Assembly (NCBI GenBank): GCA_028285545.1 | Contig: JANQPA010000128.1 | Span: 62,001-126,000 of the forward strand | From: Saprospiraceae bacterium | GTDB lineage: Bacteria > Bacteroidota > Bacteroidia > Chitinophagales > Saprospiraceae | DNA length: 64,000 nt | Direction of reading: 5' to 3' | Part shown: positions 1 to 8,590 of the stretch, in pieces | Layout: each line of letters begins with the position of its first letter | How positions within the stretch are numbered: the first letter of the stretch is position 1 | Notes under the pieces: generated by a model | Databases searched by the model: none | What the model saw: only the letters and a program-made list of their open reading frames with translations | What the model was told of the DNA's origin: nothing | Made by a program: the position numbers and the translations under genes

Positions 1-1620
1 AACGAAATCAATGCAGTAACTCCTGCGGGTCTTCTGGGGAAATATATTTTTGCCGGTAATCAGTATGTATTTGCACCAGGTACCTTTTTGGATAAACACC
101 CGCAATTCTCTTCCTTGCTAAAAGTTGGACAAGGAAATACCAAATTTGCGATTCCCAGAACTACTCGAAATCTTAGGCTAAAAGAGATGGATGCCTCCCC
201 CTGGTCCATTGCTTCTTTATGCCCCAATGGAAATATGTGCCCTGAACTTTTTCATACTCTTTTTGATGTAAAAATTAGGAGCTATGTCCCGCCAAGATTT
301 ACCTTTTATGGTGACGGGCTTACTACTATGAGTATGAATGTGGAAAACATGGAGTCTCATCACCAATATAAAAATTTGACCAGAGTAGGATGTCGATATA
401 ATATCCAAAGAATCAAAAATCAGATTAGAGATGATATGGATGTATGGGAACAGGCAGCGGATTTACTGAATGCAACTCGTGATCAATGGCAAGGATTTTA
501 TGATGATGCTAAAGGTTTCACGGCAGGATTGGTTGCTGATGGAGTATGTGGGGTGGTTGATCCTTCCCCATCTTGTAAATCAGCCGTCTCTTCGGTAGTG
601 GAGGCAGGAATCAATGTCGGTTTGGCGGCGGCAGGGATTCCACCTGAGTTTCCTGATATTGAACAATTGCGAGAAAATGGAATTGAATATTTAGCTACGC
701 AGGGGGCTACCTATGCCATTGGTGGCGTTGATAAAGAATTTGGAAAAGCATTATCACCTGCTTTAAGAGCTGCGGCTTATGCAACGGCTTATAAAGTAGG
801 AAAAGAGGAACTCAAAAAGCAATTAGATGACATTGTCCCCTCTGCAAGCTACAATCGGGAAGATCCAGCTACCTGGGGAACCATTTTACAGATGTATGCT
901 CCCCATAATGCCCATTTGTATATCGAAATAAAAGTTAAAAACCGAAAAGCCTATGAATTGATTTTAGGCGAAAAATTCGTTTCTTATCCTACTCTCCAAC
1001 TTCAAGATGATAGATACGTTTATCGGAAATTACCATCCATTCCTTTTCCAGAGTTTATTCCTGAGGAAGGAATTATTATTCCAATAGAATTGCGTCCTGC
1101 AAAACACACGGTTGTTCCTAATAATGGAGAATGGTGTTTAGATTGTAAATCTGCTGCCCAAATTCCCGGTGAAAAAATTTCCAATCGATATTTGCAGGAA
1201 AAATTTTCCATTTTTGATTTGGTGAAACAGCAGTATAATATGAAACCTATTTTTAGCACTGCCAATATGGGCGTTTCAGACTGGGATTTGTTTTATGAAC
1301 CAAAATATTTGGATGATCGATCTCGGACTACCTTTTCATTGAAAGGGAATTTTGGATTTAAAGATGGCTCTACAGTTTATCCAAGTTTTAAAAATACAGA
1401 AATGGACGAGCAAAAAGTTCGCCTGACAACCGTTTGGGATAGAATTACTGGGGAAGGTGTTTTAAAACAAACCACTTCTGCCGGGACGGTATTGGCCAAG
1501 CGGAAATATGTTTTAAAAAACTATTATGGTCGTCAAGATCCTCCTTGTCCATGTTCTAAAATGGTTAAAAATCCTGATTGTGATCCTTTGAAGGCAAATA
1601 TAATTTGGAAACCGGAATAG
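1..1620 (+). CDS. C-terminal part of a large protein of unknown function
   Basis: The frame is open from base 1, so the true start lies outside the window and the TTG at 88 is not a convincing start. The 539 visible codons end at TAG 1618-1620. Near the middle is a Gly/Ala-rich stretch with the pattern GVCGVVDPSPSC...GLAAAGIPPEFP. I associate that pattern with uncharacterised domains of large bacterial secreted or surface proteins, but I cannot name the family. The C-terminus has a small Cys cluster (PPCPCSKM...NPDCD). No membrane segment or T9SS tail is seen. It is followed after 60 bp by a nucleotidyltransferase/HTH pair that is probably unrelated. Confidence covers coding status, not function. 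Confidence 0.8.
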   Translation, partial: NEINAVTPAGLLGKYIFAGNQYVFAPGTFLDKHPQFSSLLKVGQGNTKFAIPRTTRNLRLKEMDASPWSIASLCPNGNMCPELFHTLFDVKIRSYVPPRFTFYGDGLTTMSMNVENMESHHQYKNLTRVGCRYNIQRIKNQIRDDMDVWEQAADLLNATRDQWQGFYDDAKGFTAGLVADGVCGVVDPSPSCKSAVSSVVEAGINVGLAAAGIPPEFPDIEQLRENGIEYLATQGATYAIGGVDKEFGKALSPALRAAAYATAYKVGKEELKKQLDDIVPSASYNREDPATWGTILQMYAPHNAHLYIEIKVKNRKAYELILGEKFVSYPTLQLQDDRYVYRKLPSIPFPEFIPEEGIIIPIELRPAKHTVVPNNGEWCLDCKSAAQIPGEKISNRYLQEKFSIFDLVKQQYNMKPIFSTANMGVSDWDLFYEPKYLDDRSRTTFSLKGNFGFKDGSTVYPSFKNTEMDEQKVRLTTVWDRITGEGVLKQTTSAGTVLAKRKYVLKNYYGRQDPPCPCSKMVKNPDCDPLKANIIWKPE

Positions 1621-1652
1621 GATTTTTATACTGACAATGAAAAATTATTTTG

Positions 1653-1682
1653 ATTTAAAGTAAACATATGTTAACTTTAAAT
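1653..1682. promoter_or_regulatory. 30-bp palindromic operator candidate abutting the nucleotidyltransferase start
   Basis: An inverted repeat centred on ACATATGT at 1667/1668 has 15-bp arms with one mismatched pair (1662/1673). It ends one base before the ATG at 1684. The outer arms contain AAAGT/ACTTT. Position and symmetry fit an autoregulatory operator for the HTH protein encoded by the second gene of the pair. That role is inferred. Confidence 0.6.
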
Positions 1683-1683
1683 T

Positions 1684-2226
1684 ATGATATTTACTACTTT
1701 TGAAAAGGCCCTAAATAAAATAATCACTATTCTTGAAGAAGAGGATATTAATTATATGATAGTTGGGGGATTAGCAGTGAGTTACCACAATAGATCGAGA
1801 ACAACCAATGATATAGATTTAGTAGTTCAGACATATCCACACGATGTAGAAAAGATAATCAATCATTTTCCAGAATGGAAAGATCATAAAGAGTCATTCG
1901 TAGATAGCGTTAAATTTGGATCACTTTTCAACATTACGGACTTCGAGACAGGAATAAGATATGATTTTATAACCTACAAGGACAGCGATTACAACTATCG
2001 GGCTTTTCAGAGGAGAGAAAAAGTAGAATTTTTTAGTCGATTATGCTGGATGATATCGATTGAGGATCTAATCATATCAAAAATACAATGGTATAATATA
2101 TCCCAGAGTGAGAAGCAATTAGAAGACTTGAAGTTTTTACTATTGGACAGCGATTTAGATATTCAATATATAAAGTCATGGATATTTAACCTACAATTAA
2201 AGACATATGGACTTTTGGGGAAATAA
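1684..2226 (+). CDS. Nucleotidyltransferase of the AbiEii/MNT type, probable toxin-like partner
   Basis: A 180-residue protein with the minimal nucleotidyltransferase signature: GG at residues 28-29 followed by an NDID motif (Asp43 and Asp45, putative metal ligands). A further acidic residue lies in RYDFIT. Such stand-alone enzymes transfer nucleotides to proteins or tRNA, and many act as toxin or antitoxin components. The following gene overlaps it by 20 bp and ends in a helix-turn-helix-like segment, which is the usual architecture of such modules. A near-perfect palindrome precedes the start. Base composition is more AT-rich than in the neighbouring metabolic genes, which suits an accessory module. 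A housekeeping role cannot be excluded. Confidence 0.75.
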   Translation: MIFTTFEKALNKIITILEEEDINYMIVGGLAVSYHNRSRTTNDIDLVVQTYPHDVEKIINHFPEWKDHKESFVDSVKFGSLFNITDFETGIRYDFITYKDSDYNYRAFQRREKVEFFSRLCWMISIEDLIISKIQWYNISQSEKQLEDLKFLLLDSDLDIQYIKSWIFNLQLKTYGLLGK

Positions 2227-2653
2227 AATTAATGTAACAAGAGAATCTGCTGAAATTCAAGTGTCAATATATAAGAATTTCAATAGAGATAAGAGATTCT
2301 CGATAGCATTAGAATTTGCAAATCTAGGTGTAGAAGGTACAAAAGAATGGATTAGAAAGAAGAATCCATATTTGTCTGAATTAGAGGTGAATTTAGAATT
2401 TGTGAGATTGATGTATTTTGAAACGGGTAAGATGTCTGAATCAAAATGGGTATTTTATAAAGAGGTAATGGAAGGAAAAATAAGAAAGGATTGGATTGCC
2501 AGATTCAGAAGAATGATGAAAGAAAATCATTTGTCATATAATCAGATTGCGTTAATTGGCGGATTTAAAAACGGAAATGTATTGAAATCTACGATTAGTA
2601 GAGGATTACCCAATTTCGCTAAATTGGCAGTGTTTATCCATGAAAAGAAATAA
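2207..2653 (+). CDS. HTH-like partner protein of the nucleotidyltransferase
   Basis: 148 residues, translationally coupled to the upstream nucleotidyltransferase by a 20-bp overlap in a different frame. The N-terminal two thirds are helical and charged with no family I recognise. The last about 45 residues (from MKENHLSYNQIALIGGF to SRGLPNFAKLAVF) read like a degenerate XRE-type helix-turn-helix. This would fit a DNA-binding antitoxin controlling the palindrome at 1653-1682. No alternative upstream start is better. Function is inferred from context. Confidence 0.65.
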   Translation: MDFWGNKINVTRESAEIQVSIYKNFNRDKRFSIALEFANLGVEGTKEWIRKKNPYLSELEVNLEFVRLMYFETGKMSESKWVFYKEVMEGKIRKDWIARFRRMMKENHLSYNQIALIGGFKNGNVLKSTISRGLPNFAKLAVFIHEKK

Positions 2654-2727
2654 ATTGAACCTGGCACATCCCACAATACAAGGTATACCGTCCTGCCACC
2701 CTGCGGAATGCCACGCTACATCCACCA

Positions 2728-2746
2728 TTGTATGTCATTCATACAA
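2728..2746. terminator. Short hairpin between convergent genes
   Basis: Perfect 7-bp arms TTGTATG/CATACAA with a 5-base loop lie between the convergent ends at 2653 and 2757. The hairpin probably acts as a weak bidirectional terminator. No long T-run follows. Confidence 0.4.
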
Positions 2747-2756
2747 CCCCAATACC

Positions 2757-3461
2757 CTACTTTTTCCCCATCAACAATTGATTAATCATACTCCTATAAG
2801 TTTGCCCAATAGGGATTTTATGCTCTTGCAGGTAGATTTGATTTCCCTGAATAGAATCGATTTTATCAACCGCTACAAGAAAGGACTTATGCACGCGCAT
2901 AAAATTTTGTTTGGGAAGCAACTGCTCTAACTCTGATATCTTTTTATGGGTAAGGATCATATTCTCTTGCAGAAAAACCTTGGAGTAATTACCATAAGCT
3001 TCCACAAAAAGTATATCCCGCAAATGGATTTGGTGGTGGATTTTATCTCCTTTGAGAAATAAACTATGCTCTTGAACGCTGTTAGTATTGGATGGTTTTG
3101 CTTGCGCTTTTGTTTCTATCGCACTGGCTTTTTGAACCGCTTTTAAAAAACGTGGAAAAGAAATAGGCTTGAGTAAATAATCAACAACATCCAGTTCATA
3201 GCCTTCCAAAGCATATTCCTGGTATGCAGTGGTAACGATAATTTTGGGAGGATGTGAAAGGGTCTTTAGCCACTCAAAACCTGTCATTTTTGGCATATTG
3301 AGATCTAAAAATATCAAATCCACCTGTTGGTTTATTACCAGCTCAGAAGCCTTCAAAGCACTGAATACATTGCCTACCTTATTTAATTGAGGCAGTTCTT
3401 TGCAATACCCTTCAATTATTCTGTGAGCAATAGGTTCATCATCGATAATCAGATAATTCAT
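2757..3461 (-). CDS. LytTR-family response regulator
   Basis: 234 residues: an N-terminal receiver domain with acidic pocket Asp7/Asp8 and phospho-acceptor Asp53 (FLDLNMP), then a C-terminal LytTR DNA-binding domain (FVEAYGNYSKVFL...FMRVHKSFLVAVDKI). It directly abuts the stop codon of its sensor kinase at 3462, so the two are co-transcribed. It receives phosphate from that kinase and binds DNA as a dimer. Targets are unknown; the divergent hydrolase gene at 4769 is the nearest candidate. Confidence 0.93.
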   Translation of the reverse strand: MNYLIIDDEPIAHRIIEGYCKELPQLNKVGNVFSALKASELVINQQVDLIFLDLNMPKMTGFEWLKTLSHPPKIIVTTAYQEYALEGYELDVVDYLLKPISFPRFLKAVQKASAIETKAQAKPSNTNSVQEHSLFLKGDKIHHQIHLRDILFVEAYGNYSKVFLQENMILTHKKISELEQLLPKQNFMRVHKSFLVAVDKIDSIQGNQIYLQEHKIPIGQTYRSMINQLLMGKK

Positions 3462-4553
3462 TTATGGTTTAATTTCTAAGCTAAAGGTATAATGGTTTTC
3501 TGTTTTATCCATGGTCAAATGATGCCGATCTGGATAAATAAGAGTGAGCCTTTTCATCAAATTTGATAGCCCGATACCTTCCCCATTTTTTAGCTTTGGC
3601 TCATAATTATTTTTCACTTCAAAAAAAATGCTCGTTTCAGAGGTTTTGATGCTGAGGTCAATAAATGCATTTTCCTCAAGACTTTCCACTCCATGTTTAA
3701 ATGCATTTTCTAAAGGAACGATGAGCATCAATGGCGCAATTTTATGTGGATGCTGTAGTTCGGTTTGAAAGGAGATGTCTACTCCTTTCTGATATCGAAT
3801 TAGATGGAGATTGATATAATCTTCTAGATAATTTACTTCATCTTTCAAGGCTACATAATCTGATTTTCCATCATATATCGTGTACCGCATGATGTCAGAC
3901 AATTTTAGGATCATAGCAGGAGTTTGATCTGATTTTTCAACTGCCAAACCGTACAGATTATTTAAAGTATTGAAGAAAAAATGGGGATTGATTTGATTTT
4001 TCAACAATGCCAATTCAGATTTTGCCTTTTCTGCCTTTAAGGTTTGCAGCCAGCGCCACTGCTCATAAACCCATAATGCCATAAAGAAAGGTATTGGCAA
4101 TACAATAAACTTTGCAAAGCCCTGTCGATGATCTACGGCATAACTGGTAGCCTCCCTAAAAATGAAATAGTATAATATGACCAATCCATATACTGAAAGA
4201 ATGGCAATTCTATATTTGCTGAAAAACTGTGGCAAAATAAAGTAGGTAATTCCCAACCAGAATAGAATCAGGAGTGGCATAGTAATAGCATTGTCGCGAA
4301 CATTTATTTGGTGTTCTGCAAGTATGGAAAATAGCAGTAATCCTTGTACAATTAAAACCTGATAGAGTGGGAATTTGTACACCAAAAAAGAAAGTACCAA
4401 CCATAAAAAAATAATCCAATAAATGGGTTGAGGTACATACTCAGGATGAGAAATAAAAAGTGGAATTTCATTTATTAATAAAAGCGTCATCCCAAGGGTA
4501 AGAACACCCGCAATGCCTATTGCCTTGAGATGCTTGTAGGTAAAACGTTTCAT
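3462..4553 (-). CDS. LytS/YehU-type membrane sensor histidine kinase
   Basis: About 363 residues from ATG 4553. A longer frame from 4607 exists, but the ATG starts the natural membrane domain. The first half has several hydrophobic helices (a 5-6 TM sensor). It is followed by the His_kinase box NPHFFFNTLNN with the phospho-acceptor His and an HATPase_c domain (LIVPLENAFKHGVE; GEGIGLSNL). It pairs with the response regulator directly downstream. No periplasmic sensor domain is visible, so it probably senses a membrane-associated signal. Confidence 0.9.
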   Translation of the reverse strand: MKRFTYKHLKAIGIAGVLTLGMTLLLINEIPLFISHPEYVPQPIYWIIFLWLVLSFLVYKFPLYQVLIVQGLLLFSILAEHQINVRDNAITMPLLILFWLGITYFILPQFFSKYRIAILSVYGLVILYYFIFREATSYAVDHRQGFAKFIVLPIPFFMALWVYEQWRWLQTLKAEKAKSELALLKNQINPHFFFNTLNNLYGLAVEKSDQTPAMILKLSDIMRYTIYDGKSDYVALKDEVNYLEDYINLHLIRYQKGVDISFQTELQHPHKIAPLMLIVPLENAFKHGVESLEENAFIDLSIKTSETSIFFEVKNNYEPKLKNGEGIGLSNLMKRLTLIYPDRHHLTMDKTENHYTFSLEIKP

Positions 4554-4768
4554 ATTACAAAAATATAAACCCTCAAATAAGCTAAATAATAATCTTGATG
4601 AACTCAATCGTTTTTGCGTTCAACAGTATTGTATTTTCATCGAATGATGTTGGTGTCAATTTCGAAAGGATATATCCCTGCTACAGTAGCCTTGAACATT
4701 ATTAATGGGACCCTGAACAAATGTGGTTTAGGTTTGATGCATTCCTAAACAACAATTAAAACATCATC

Positions 4769-5740
4769 ATGAAAAAAGCATTGATAGTTTTAAAATGGTT
4801 GGCCAAGTCATTTGGTTTGCTTTTGTTTCTAATCATTTTTGCAGGCTTAACCTTTCGTGTTTTTGCTCCCAAACCACAGCCACCGGGAGAGCTTGTCGAT
4901 ATTGGTGGCTTCAAATTACATATCAATAGTGCTGGAGAAAAAAGTAATAAACCAACGCTTGTTATTGAGACAGGGCAAGCCTTACCATGTGAACATTATC
5001 ACTGGTTAAGTGAAGGACTGAAAGACAGTTTACGAGTAGTTCGATATGACCGAGCCGGAATTGCCTATAGTGATATGAGTCATACTCCTCGAGACCCTAC
5101 TACTATCGCCCATGAGCTGCACGCTCTATTAGAAAAAGCAGGAGAATCTCCTCCATATATTTTGGCAGGCCACTCCTTTGGAGGACTTTTTATCCGTGTT
5201 TATACACAACTTTATCCTGATGAAGTAGAAGCATTGATTTTTATCGATTCCAGTCATCCAGATCAACGGGAAAGACTCAATTTTCCAAAGCAAAAGGATG
5301 TATCATGGATGTTAAATACGGTAGCTATTTTAGGAGATATTGGGGTTCTGGGCATTTTTGATCGCTTGAATGGCTCTATTCTTTATGTGGAAGACTTCCC
5401 AGATGAAGTGAATAATCGTTTTTATGACTACACCCTAAACGGAAAGTATTATCGAGGGTATAGAGATGAAATTAAGTGGAACCAGTCCGTTTATAATCAA
5501 TCCAGAGGAACCAACAATTTTGGCTCCCTACCTATAAGGGTATTTACCGCCAACAAAAGGTATAATGGCGAAGAGGCAAACCCCGAATGGATAAAACTGC
5601 AAGGTGAGATTGCAGCACTTTCTACAGATGGTCAACATTTTCTGATAGATGGACATCATAATAGCATATACTCGACCAAAAAGAATGCTGATATAATCTG
5701 CCAGGAAATATTAAAATTGGTAAAAGAATTAGGCTACTAA
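4769..5740 (+). CDS. Alpha/beta hydrolase with N-terminal membrane anchor
   Basis: 323 residues. One hydrophobic segment at residues 8-33 probably anchors the protein in the inner membrane. The fold carries the nucleophile elbow GHSFGG (Ser136), an oxyanion-loop region around VIETGQALP, and a C-terminal GHH motif that may supply the catalytic His. This resembles the haloalkane dehalogenase/prolyl aminopeptidase-like group. It is divergent from the LytTR/kinase pair with a 215-bp intergenic region. The substrate cannot be deduced. Confidence 0.85.
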   Translation: MKKALIVLKWLAKSFGLLLFLIIFAGLTFRVFAPKPQPPGELVDIGGFKLHINSAGEKSNKPTLVIETGQALPCEHYHWLSEGLKDSLRVVRYDRAGIAYSDMSHTPRDPTTIAHELHALLEKAGESPPYILAGHSFGGLFIRVYTQLYPDEVEALIFIDSSHPDQRERLNFPKQKDVSWMLNTVAILGDIGVLGIFDRLNGSILYVEDFPDEVNNRFYDYTLNGKYYRGYRDEIKWNQSVYNQSRGTNNFGSLPIRVFTANKRYNGEEANPEWIKLQGEIAALSTDGQHFLIDGHHNSIYSTKKNADIICQEILKLVKELGY

Positions 5741-5926
5741 TTGGATGAGTTGTTAATTCGGCGATGACTGTACGAAATGAAGCTTTGGATCTTATAAGTA
5801 TTCTGACTTTTTTCATTTCTGTTTATTGAGGTTTAAATACTATATTAGGAAGTGTAAATGGAATCAGACATATATAATTTAGAGGTCATCGTGTAAACCC
5901 TAATTAGCTCTCATTAGAGTTAGAAA

Positions 5927-7015
5927 ATGAACAACATTAAAATAAAAAAAGAAGAATTTGACACTAACCGCAACGAAATAGCCAGAGCAGAATCTTTATG
6001 GGATAAGAATTTCCCAAAAGATTATGTAGAATTCTTACTACAAAACAATGGGGCGGTAGTATATCCAAATTGGCCTAATTTGGGCCCTGAAAACAAAACA
6101 GAAATTTGGGGGGTGGAACGTTTTTTTAGTATTGGTGATATAATCATTCAGAAACTTTACCCGATAACATATACTCTACATGATGTCGATGAAGAAGCCT
6201 TTGAAGAACATAATTTAAATCCTGAAAACATTTTGATATTTGCACAAGGAGAAAGAGGAGTTTACTTTTTCAATCTGGCCAAAGAGGAATATGGGCATAT
6301 TTATATTGCAAATTATTCGGGAGGAGATGGAATTTCAAAAACGTCAGCTAAATCGTTTAATGAATTCATTAATTCTCTTGGATTACCTGAGTGGGATGAA
6401 GAAGGGATTGACGCTGACTTCGAATTCTCAAATGAATATCATTCAGGTTTAAAGGTGTTGCAATGGCATATGTTTTATACTCCCGATAATCCCCAGTTGG
6501 GTCTCCAAAGATTTAAAGAGGTATTTGAATACACAGGAGACATATTGCCAAAAGAAGATGGATATCCAACTATTATTCAAAAGTATGTAGACGATAAATT
6601 AAAGCTGGATTACCTTTTACAAAACGGCTGTAGTACTGATGGACTTTTGACAAGTGCTAAACAAGCAAAAACAATTCAATACTTAGTCCAAGAATTAAAC
6701 CTAGATATAAATGAAAAATATAATAATAGATATCCCTTACAAAACTATCTATCTTCAGGATATAACCCTCAGTTCCAATACGAAGTAATAAATGAATTAT
6801 TGGAAATGGGGATTGAAATGGATTGGTCAATCCAGGCAAAACTAATGAATGGAGAAGACGATTTACCTATGATTGAAAAACTGCGAATTCTCCATGAAAA
6901 ATATATTGAATTAGAATTAAAAGAAGAAGAATTTCGCAAAAAGCATAATAGACCTAGTGGAAGATCTCCTTTTATTAAGAGTAAACTTATAGAAGAAAAA
7001 CTTGGAGTTAGCTAG
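5927..7015 (+). CDS. SUKH (SMI1/KNR4) family protein with ankyrin-like C-terminal region
   Basis: 362 residues. Residues about 8-155 match the SMI1/KNR4 pattern: W followed by FPKDYVEFLLQNNGA, then GVERFFSIGDI and ILIFAQGERGVYFFN. Known members are often immunity proteins against polymorphic or contact-dependent toxins. Residues about 200-330 look like loose ankyrin-type helical repeats (LDYLLQNGCSTDGLL; IQYLVQELNLDINEK). No cognate toxin gene lies next to it. It sits with small single genes flanked by attC-like sequence, so an orphan immunity cassette is plausible. It is most likely cytoplasmic. Confidence 0.75.
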   Translation: MNNIKIKKEEFDTNRNEIARAESLWDKNFPKDYVEFLLQNNGAVVYPNWPNLGPENKTEIWGVERFFSIGDIIIQKLYPITYTLHDVDEEAFEEHNLNPENILIFAQGERGVYFFNLAKEEYGHIYIANYSGGDGISKTSAKSFNEFINSLGLPEWDEEGIDADFEFSNEYHSGLKVLQWHMFYTPDNPQLGLQRFKEVFEYTGDILPKEDGYPTIIQKYVDDKLKLDYLLQNGCSTDGLLTSAKQAKTIQYLVQELNLDINEKYNNRYPLQNYLSSGYNPQFQYEVINELLEMGIEMDWSIQAKLMNGEDDLPMIEKLRILHEKYIELELKEEEFRKKHNRPSGRSPFIKSKLIEEKLGVS

Positions 7016-7230
7016 AAGTAAAATTGAGGTGATGAATTATTGCATAAAATAATGAGAGAAAATAAAAGCTAAAATATCAATAGCCATTGTGCTCGACTCC
7101 TACATTGAGTAAAACCATTAGCTTCCATTAAAAAAGTGATAAAGAATACAAAAAAGCGAATTCGCTTATTGTTGTTATAGTGCAGCAATAATTGAGAGAT
7201 TGAAATTATTAGTCATTCTACGCAATAGTT

Positions 7231-7325
7231 AGAAAATAGAACTAACAAGGCAGCAGCGTTCAGTACTACTGCCCGCAGCCCCGCTGCAGCTTTAGATTGT
7301 TCGCTGCAAGCAGCATTTAATGCGA
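7231..7325. other. attC-like GC-rich inverted-repeat region
   Basis: The 382-bp gap 7016-7397 contains no gene. Within it a GC-rich island runs from CTAACAAGGCAGCAGCG (about 7241) to CGCTGCAGC...TTGTTCGC (about 7311). AACAA pairs with TTGTT and GCAGC with GCTGC across a 20-25-base centre, which is the general fold of an integron attC site. The consensus core RYYYAAC/GTTRRRY is only partly met and no integrase is present, so this is a suggestion. Confidence 0.3.
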
Positions 7326-7397
7326 ATCCAAATAAGAAATGAGGAAAATAAAAACATGGAAAATCATAAAATTAAACAGAGCAAAAATTAATCGAAA

Positions 7398-7814
7398 ATG
7401 ATTGAACTTTCATTAGAATATATGAACAAAATTGCGAGTCAAATACAATTTATAAGTGCCTTGTTATGTGGATTTTCTCTAACAGTATTGGTTTTATTGT
7501 TTGAAAAGAAAGACTCCGATAAGACTATGATAAATATCTTTCGATTTTCAATTGTGGCTACAGGAGCTTTCTTGGTATCAATTTTTGCAATGACTAATAT
7601 TTTTATGATGACAACGGAAGGATTTCCTTTCAATGTGGAAAGTAATGATTTAGTATTACCAAGAGTTTTAGGGATTTCCTCCTTCTTGATAGGAATTATT
7701 TCAATAACATCAATAATATCATTGTTCGGTTGGACTAAATCAAAAAAAATGGGTCAATTTTCAACAGCAATAGGTATCCTGACATTTATTCTAATTGTCT
7801 TAATGGTAACTTAA
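7398..7814 (+). CDS. Small membrane protein of unknown function, four TM helices
   Basis: 138 residues with four hydrophobic helices at about 14-34, 48-72, 85-105 and 118-137, and a short charged loop EKKDSDKT after the first. There is no signal peptide and no recognised family. It is a single gene flanked by attC-like sequences on both sides, like a gene cassette. It might be an effector or transporter-like accessory protein, but nothing in the sequence settles that. Confidence 0.65.
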   Translation: MIELSLEYMNKIASQIQFISALLCGFSLTVLVLLFEKKDSDKTMINIFRFSIVATGAFLVSIFAMTNIFMMTTEGFPFNVESNDLVLPRVLGISSFLIGIISITSIISLFGWTKSKKMGQFSTAIGILTFILIVLMVT

Positions 7815-7844
7815 GAATATTGAAAATGGGTGAAATAAAAGAAG

Positions 7845-7945
7845 CTAGCAGCGAACAAAATGTATGACATTCATTGGGAGCAAAAGCTCACAAAGCCACA
7901 TATATGAGACCGTTGGTGCCTTGCAAAATAAAACCTAAGATCAGA
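7845..7945. other. Second attC-like spacer, upstream of the acetyltransferase
   Basis: Between the membrane-protein stop and the GTG at 7949 lies GCAGCGAACAAAATG, then a GAGC-AAAA-GCTC hairpin, then GACCGTTGGTGCC. The GAAC at the left and CGTTGG at the right resemble degenerate attC core sites. The frame of the acetyltransferase stays open through it, so it would be mistaken for an N-terminal extension. Confidence 0.3.
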
Positions 7946-7948
7946 AAC

Positions 7949-8458
7949 GTGAAAAAAGAAATTTTATCCATAAAAACAGAGCGCCTTCTGCTCAGAGAAA
8001 TAGTCGAATCAGATATTCAAAACATTTATAATGGACTGTCAAATCCTTTTGTTATAAAACACTACGGAGTAAGCTACGACAATTTAGAAGCTACAAAAGA
8101 ACAAATGGAATGGTACAATAATCGAACACAATTCTGGTGGGCTATATGCTCAATTGATAATCAAGAATTTTATGGTGCTGGCGGACTAAACGACCTGTCT
8201 CCAAAAAATAAAAAAGCTGAAATTGGTCTTTGGTTACTTCCCGACTTTTGGGGAAAAGGAATAATGACAGAAGCCATGCCTTTAATTTGCAATTATGGAT
8301 TCGAAAAATTGGGACTTCACAGAATTGAAGGTTTTGTAGAAACCAATAATCATAACTGTAAAAGAGCCATGGCAAAACTTAACTTTGAATTAGAAGGAAC
8401 AATGAAAGATTGTGAAATAAAAAATGGCGAATATATTATGATATCTATGCCAAGTTAA
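7949..8458 (+). CDS. GNAT-family N-acetyltransferase (RimJ/RimL type)
   Basis: About 169 residues if started at GTG 7949 (KKEILSIKTERLLLREI). The longer frame from 7874 translates the attC-like spacer and lacks family similarity. It has the Acetyltransf_3 pattern: TERLLLREI, IGLWLLPDFWGKGIMTEAM (acetyl-CoA loop), NYGFEKLGLHRIEGFVETNNHNCKRAMAKLNF shown in part by its LHRIEG and N-x-C-KRAM elements. It uses acetyl-CoA to acetylate a protein N-terminus or a small amine. The substrate is unknown. It is a single-gene unit in the cassette-like region. Confidence 0.82.
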   Translation: MKKEILSIKTERLLLREIVESDIQNIYNGLSNPFVIKHYGVSYDNLEATKEQMEWYNNRTQFWWAICSIDNQEFYGAGGLNDLSPKNKKAEIGLWLLPDFWGKGIMTEAMPLICNYGFEKLGLHRIEGFVETNNHNCKRAMAKLNFELEGTMKDCEIKNGEYIMISMPS

Positions 8459-8482
8459 AGAATTAAAAACCAGTTACTAATA

Positions 8483-8532
8483 ATGTATATGATGGCCATG
8501 TCCAGCAAAAGCTGGTCATGACATAGATACAT
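8483..8532. terminator. Imperfect stem-loop downstream of the acetyltransferase
   Basis: The core stem is CCAGC-AAAA-GCTGG. It extends through imperfect pairing (CATG/CATG, ATGTAT/ATACAT) to a stem of about 22 bp. It probably terminates the acetyltransferase transcript, or it is a cassette-end structure. Confidence 0.5.
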
Positions 8533-8590
8533 ACCATTAAATAGAATGATCCCAAAAAAAAACAGATAATAAGTGGTTTCAGAACATTGA

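Noticed and set aside
2640-2930. Plus-strand 96-codon frame
   Set aside because: It overlaps the start of the LytTR gene on the opposite strand, has no family pattern, and includes the intergenic hairpin; it is a shadow.
7439-7633. Minus-strand frame opposite the small membrane protein
   Set aside because: The hydrophobic plus-strand protein explains it. No start or neighbour supports the reverse frame.
7874-7948. N-terminal extension of the acetyltransferase
   Set aside because: These 25 codons translate the attC-like spacer and lie before the GNAT fold begins; GTG 7949 is a better start.
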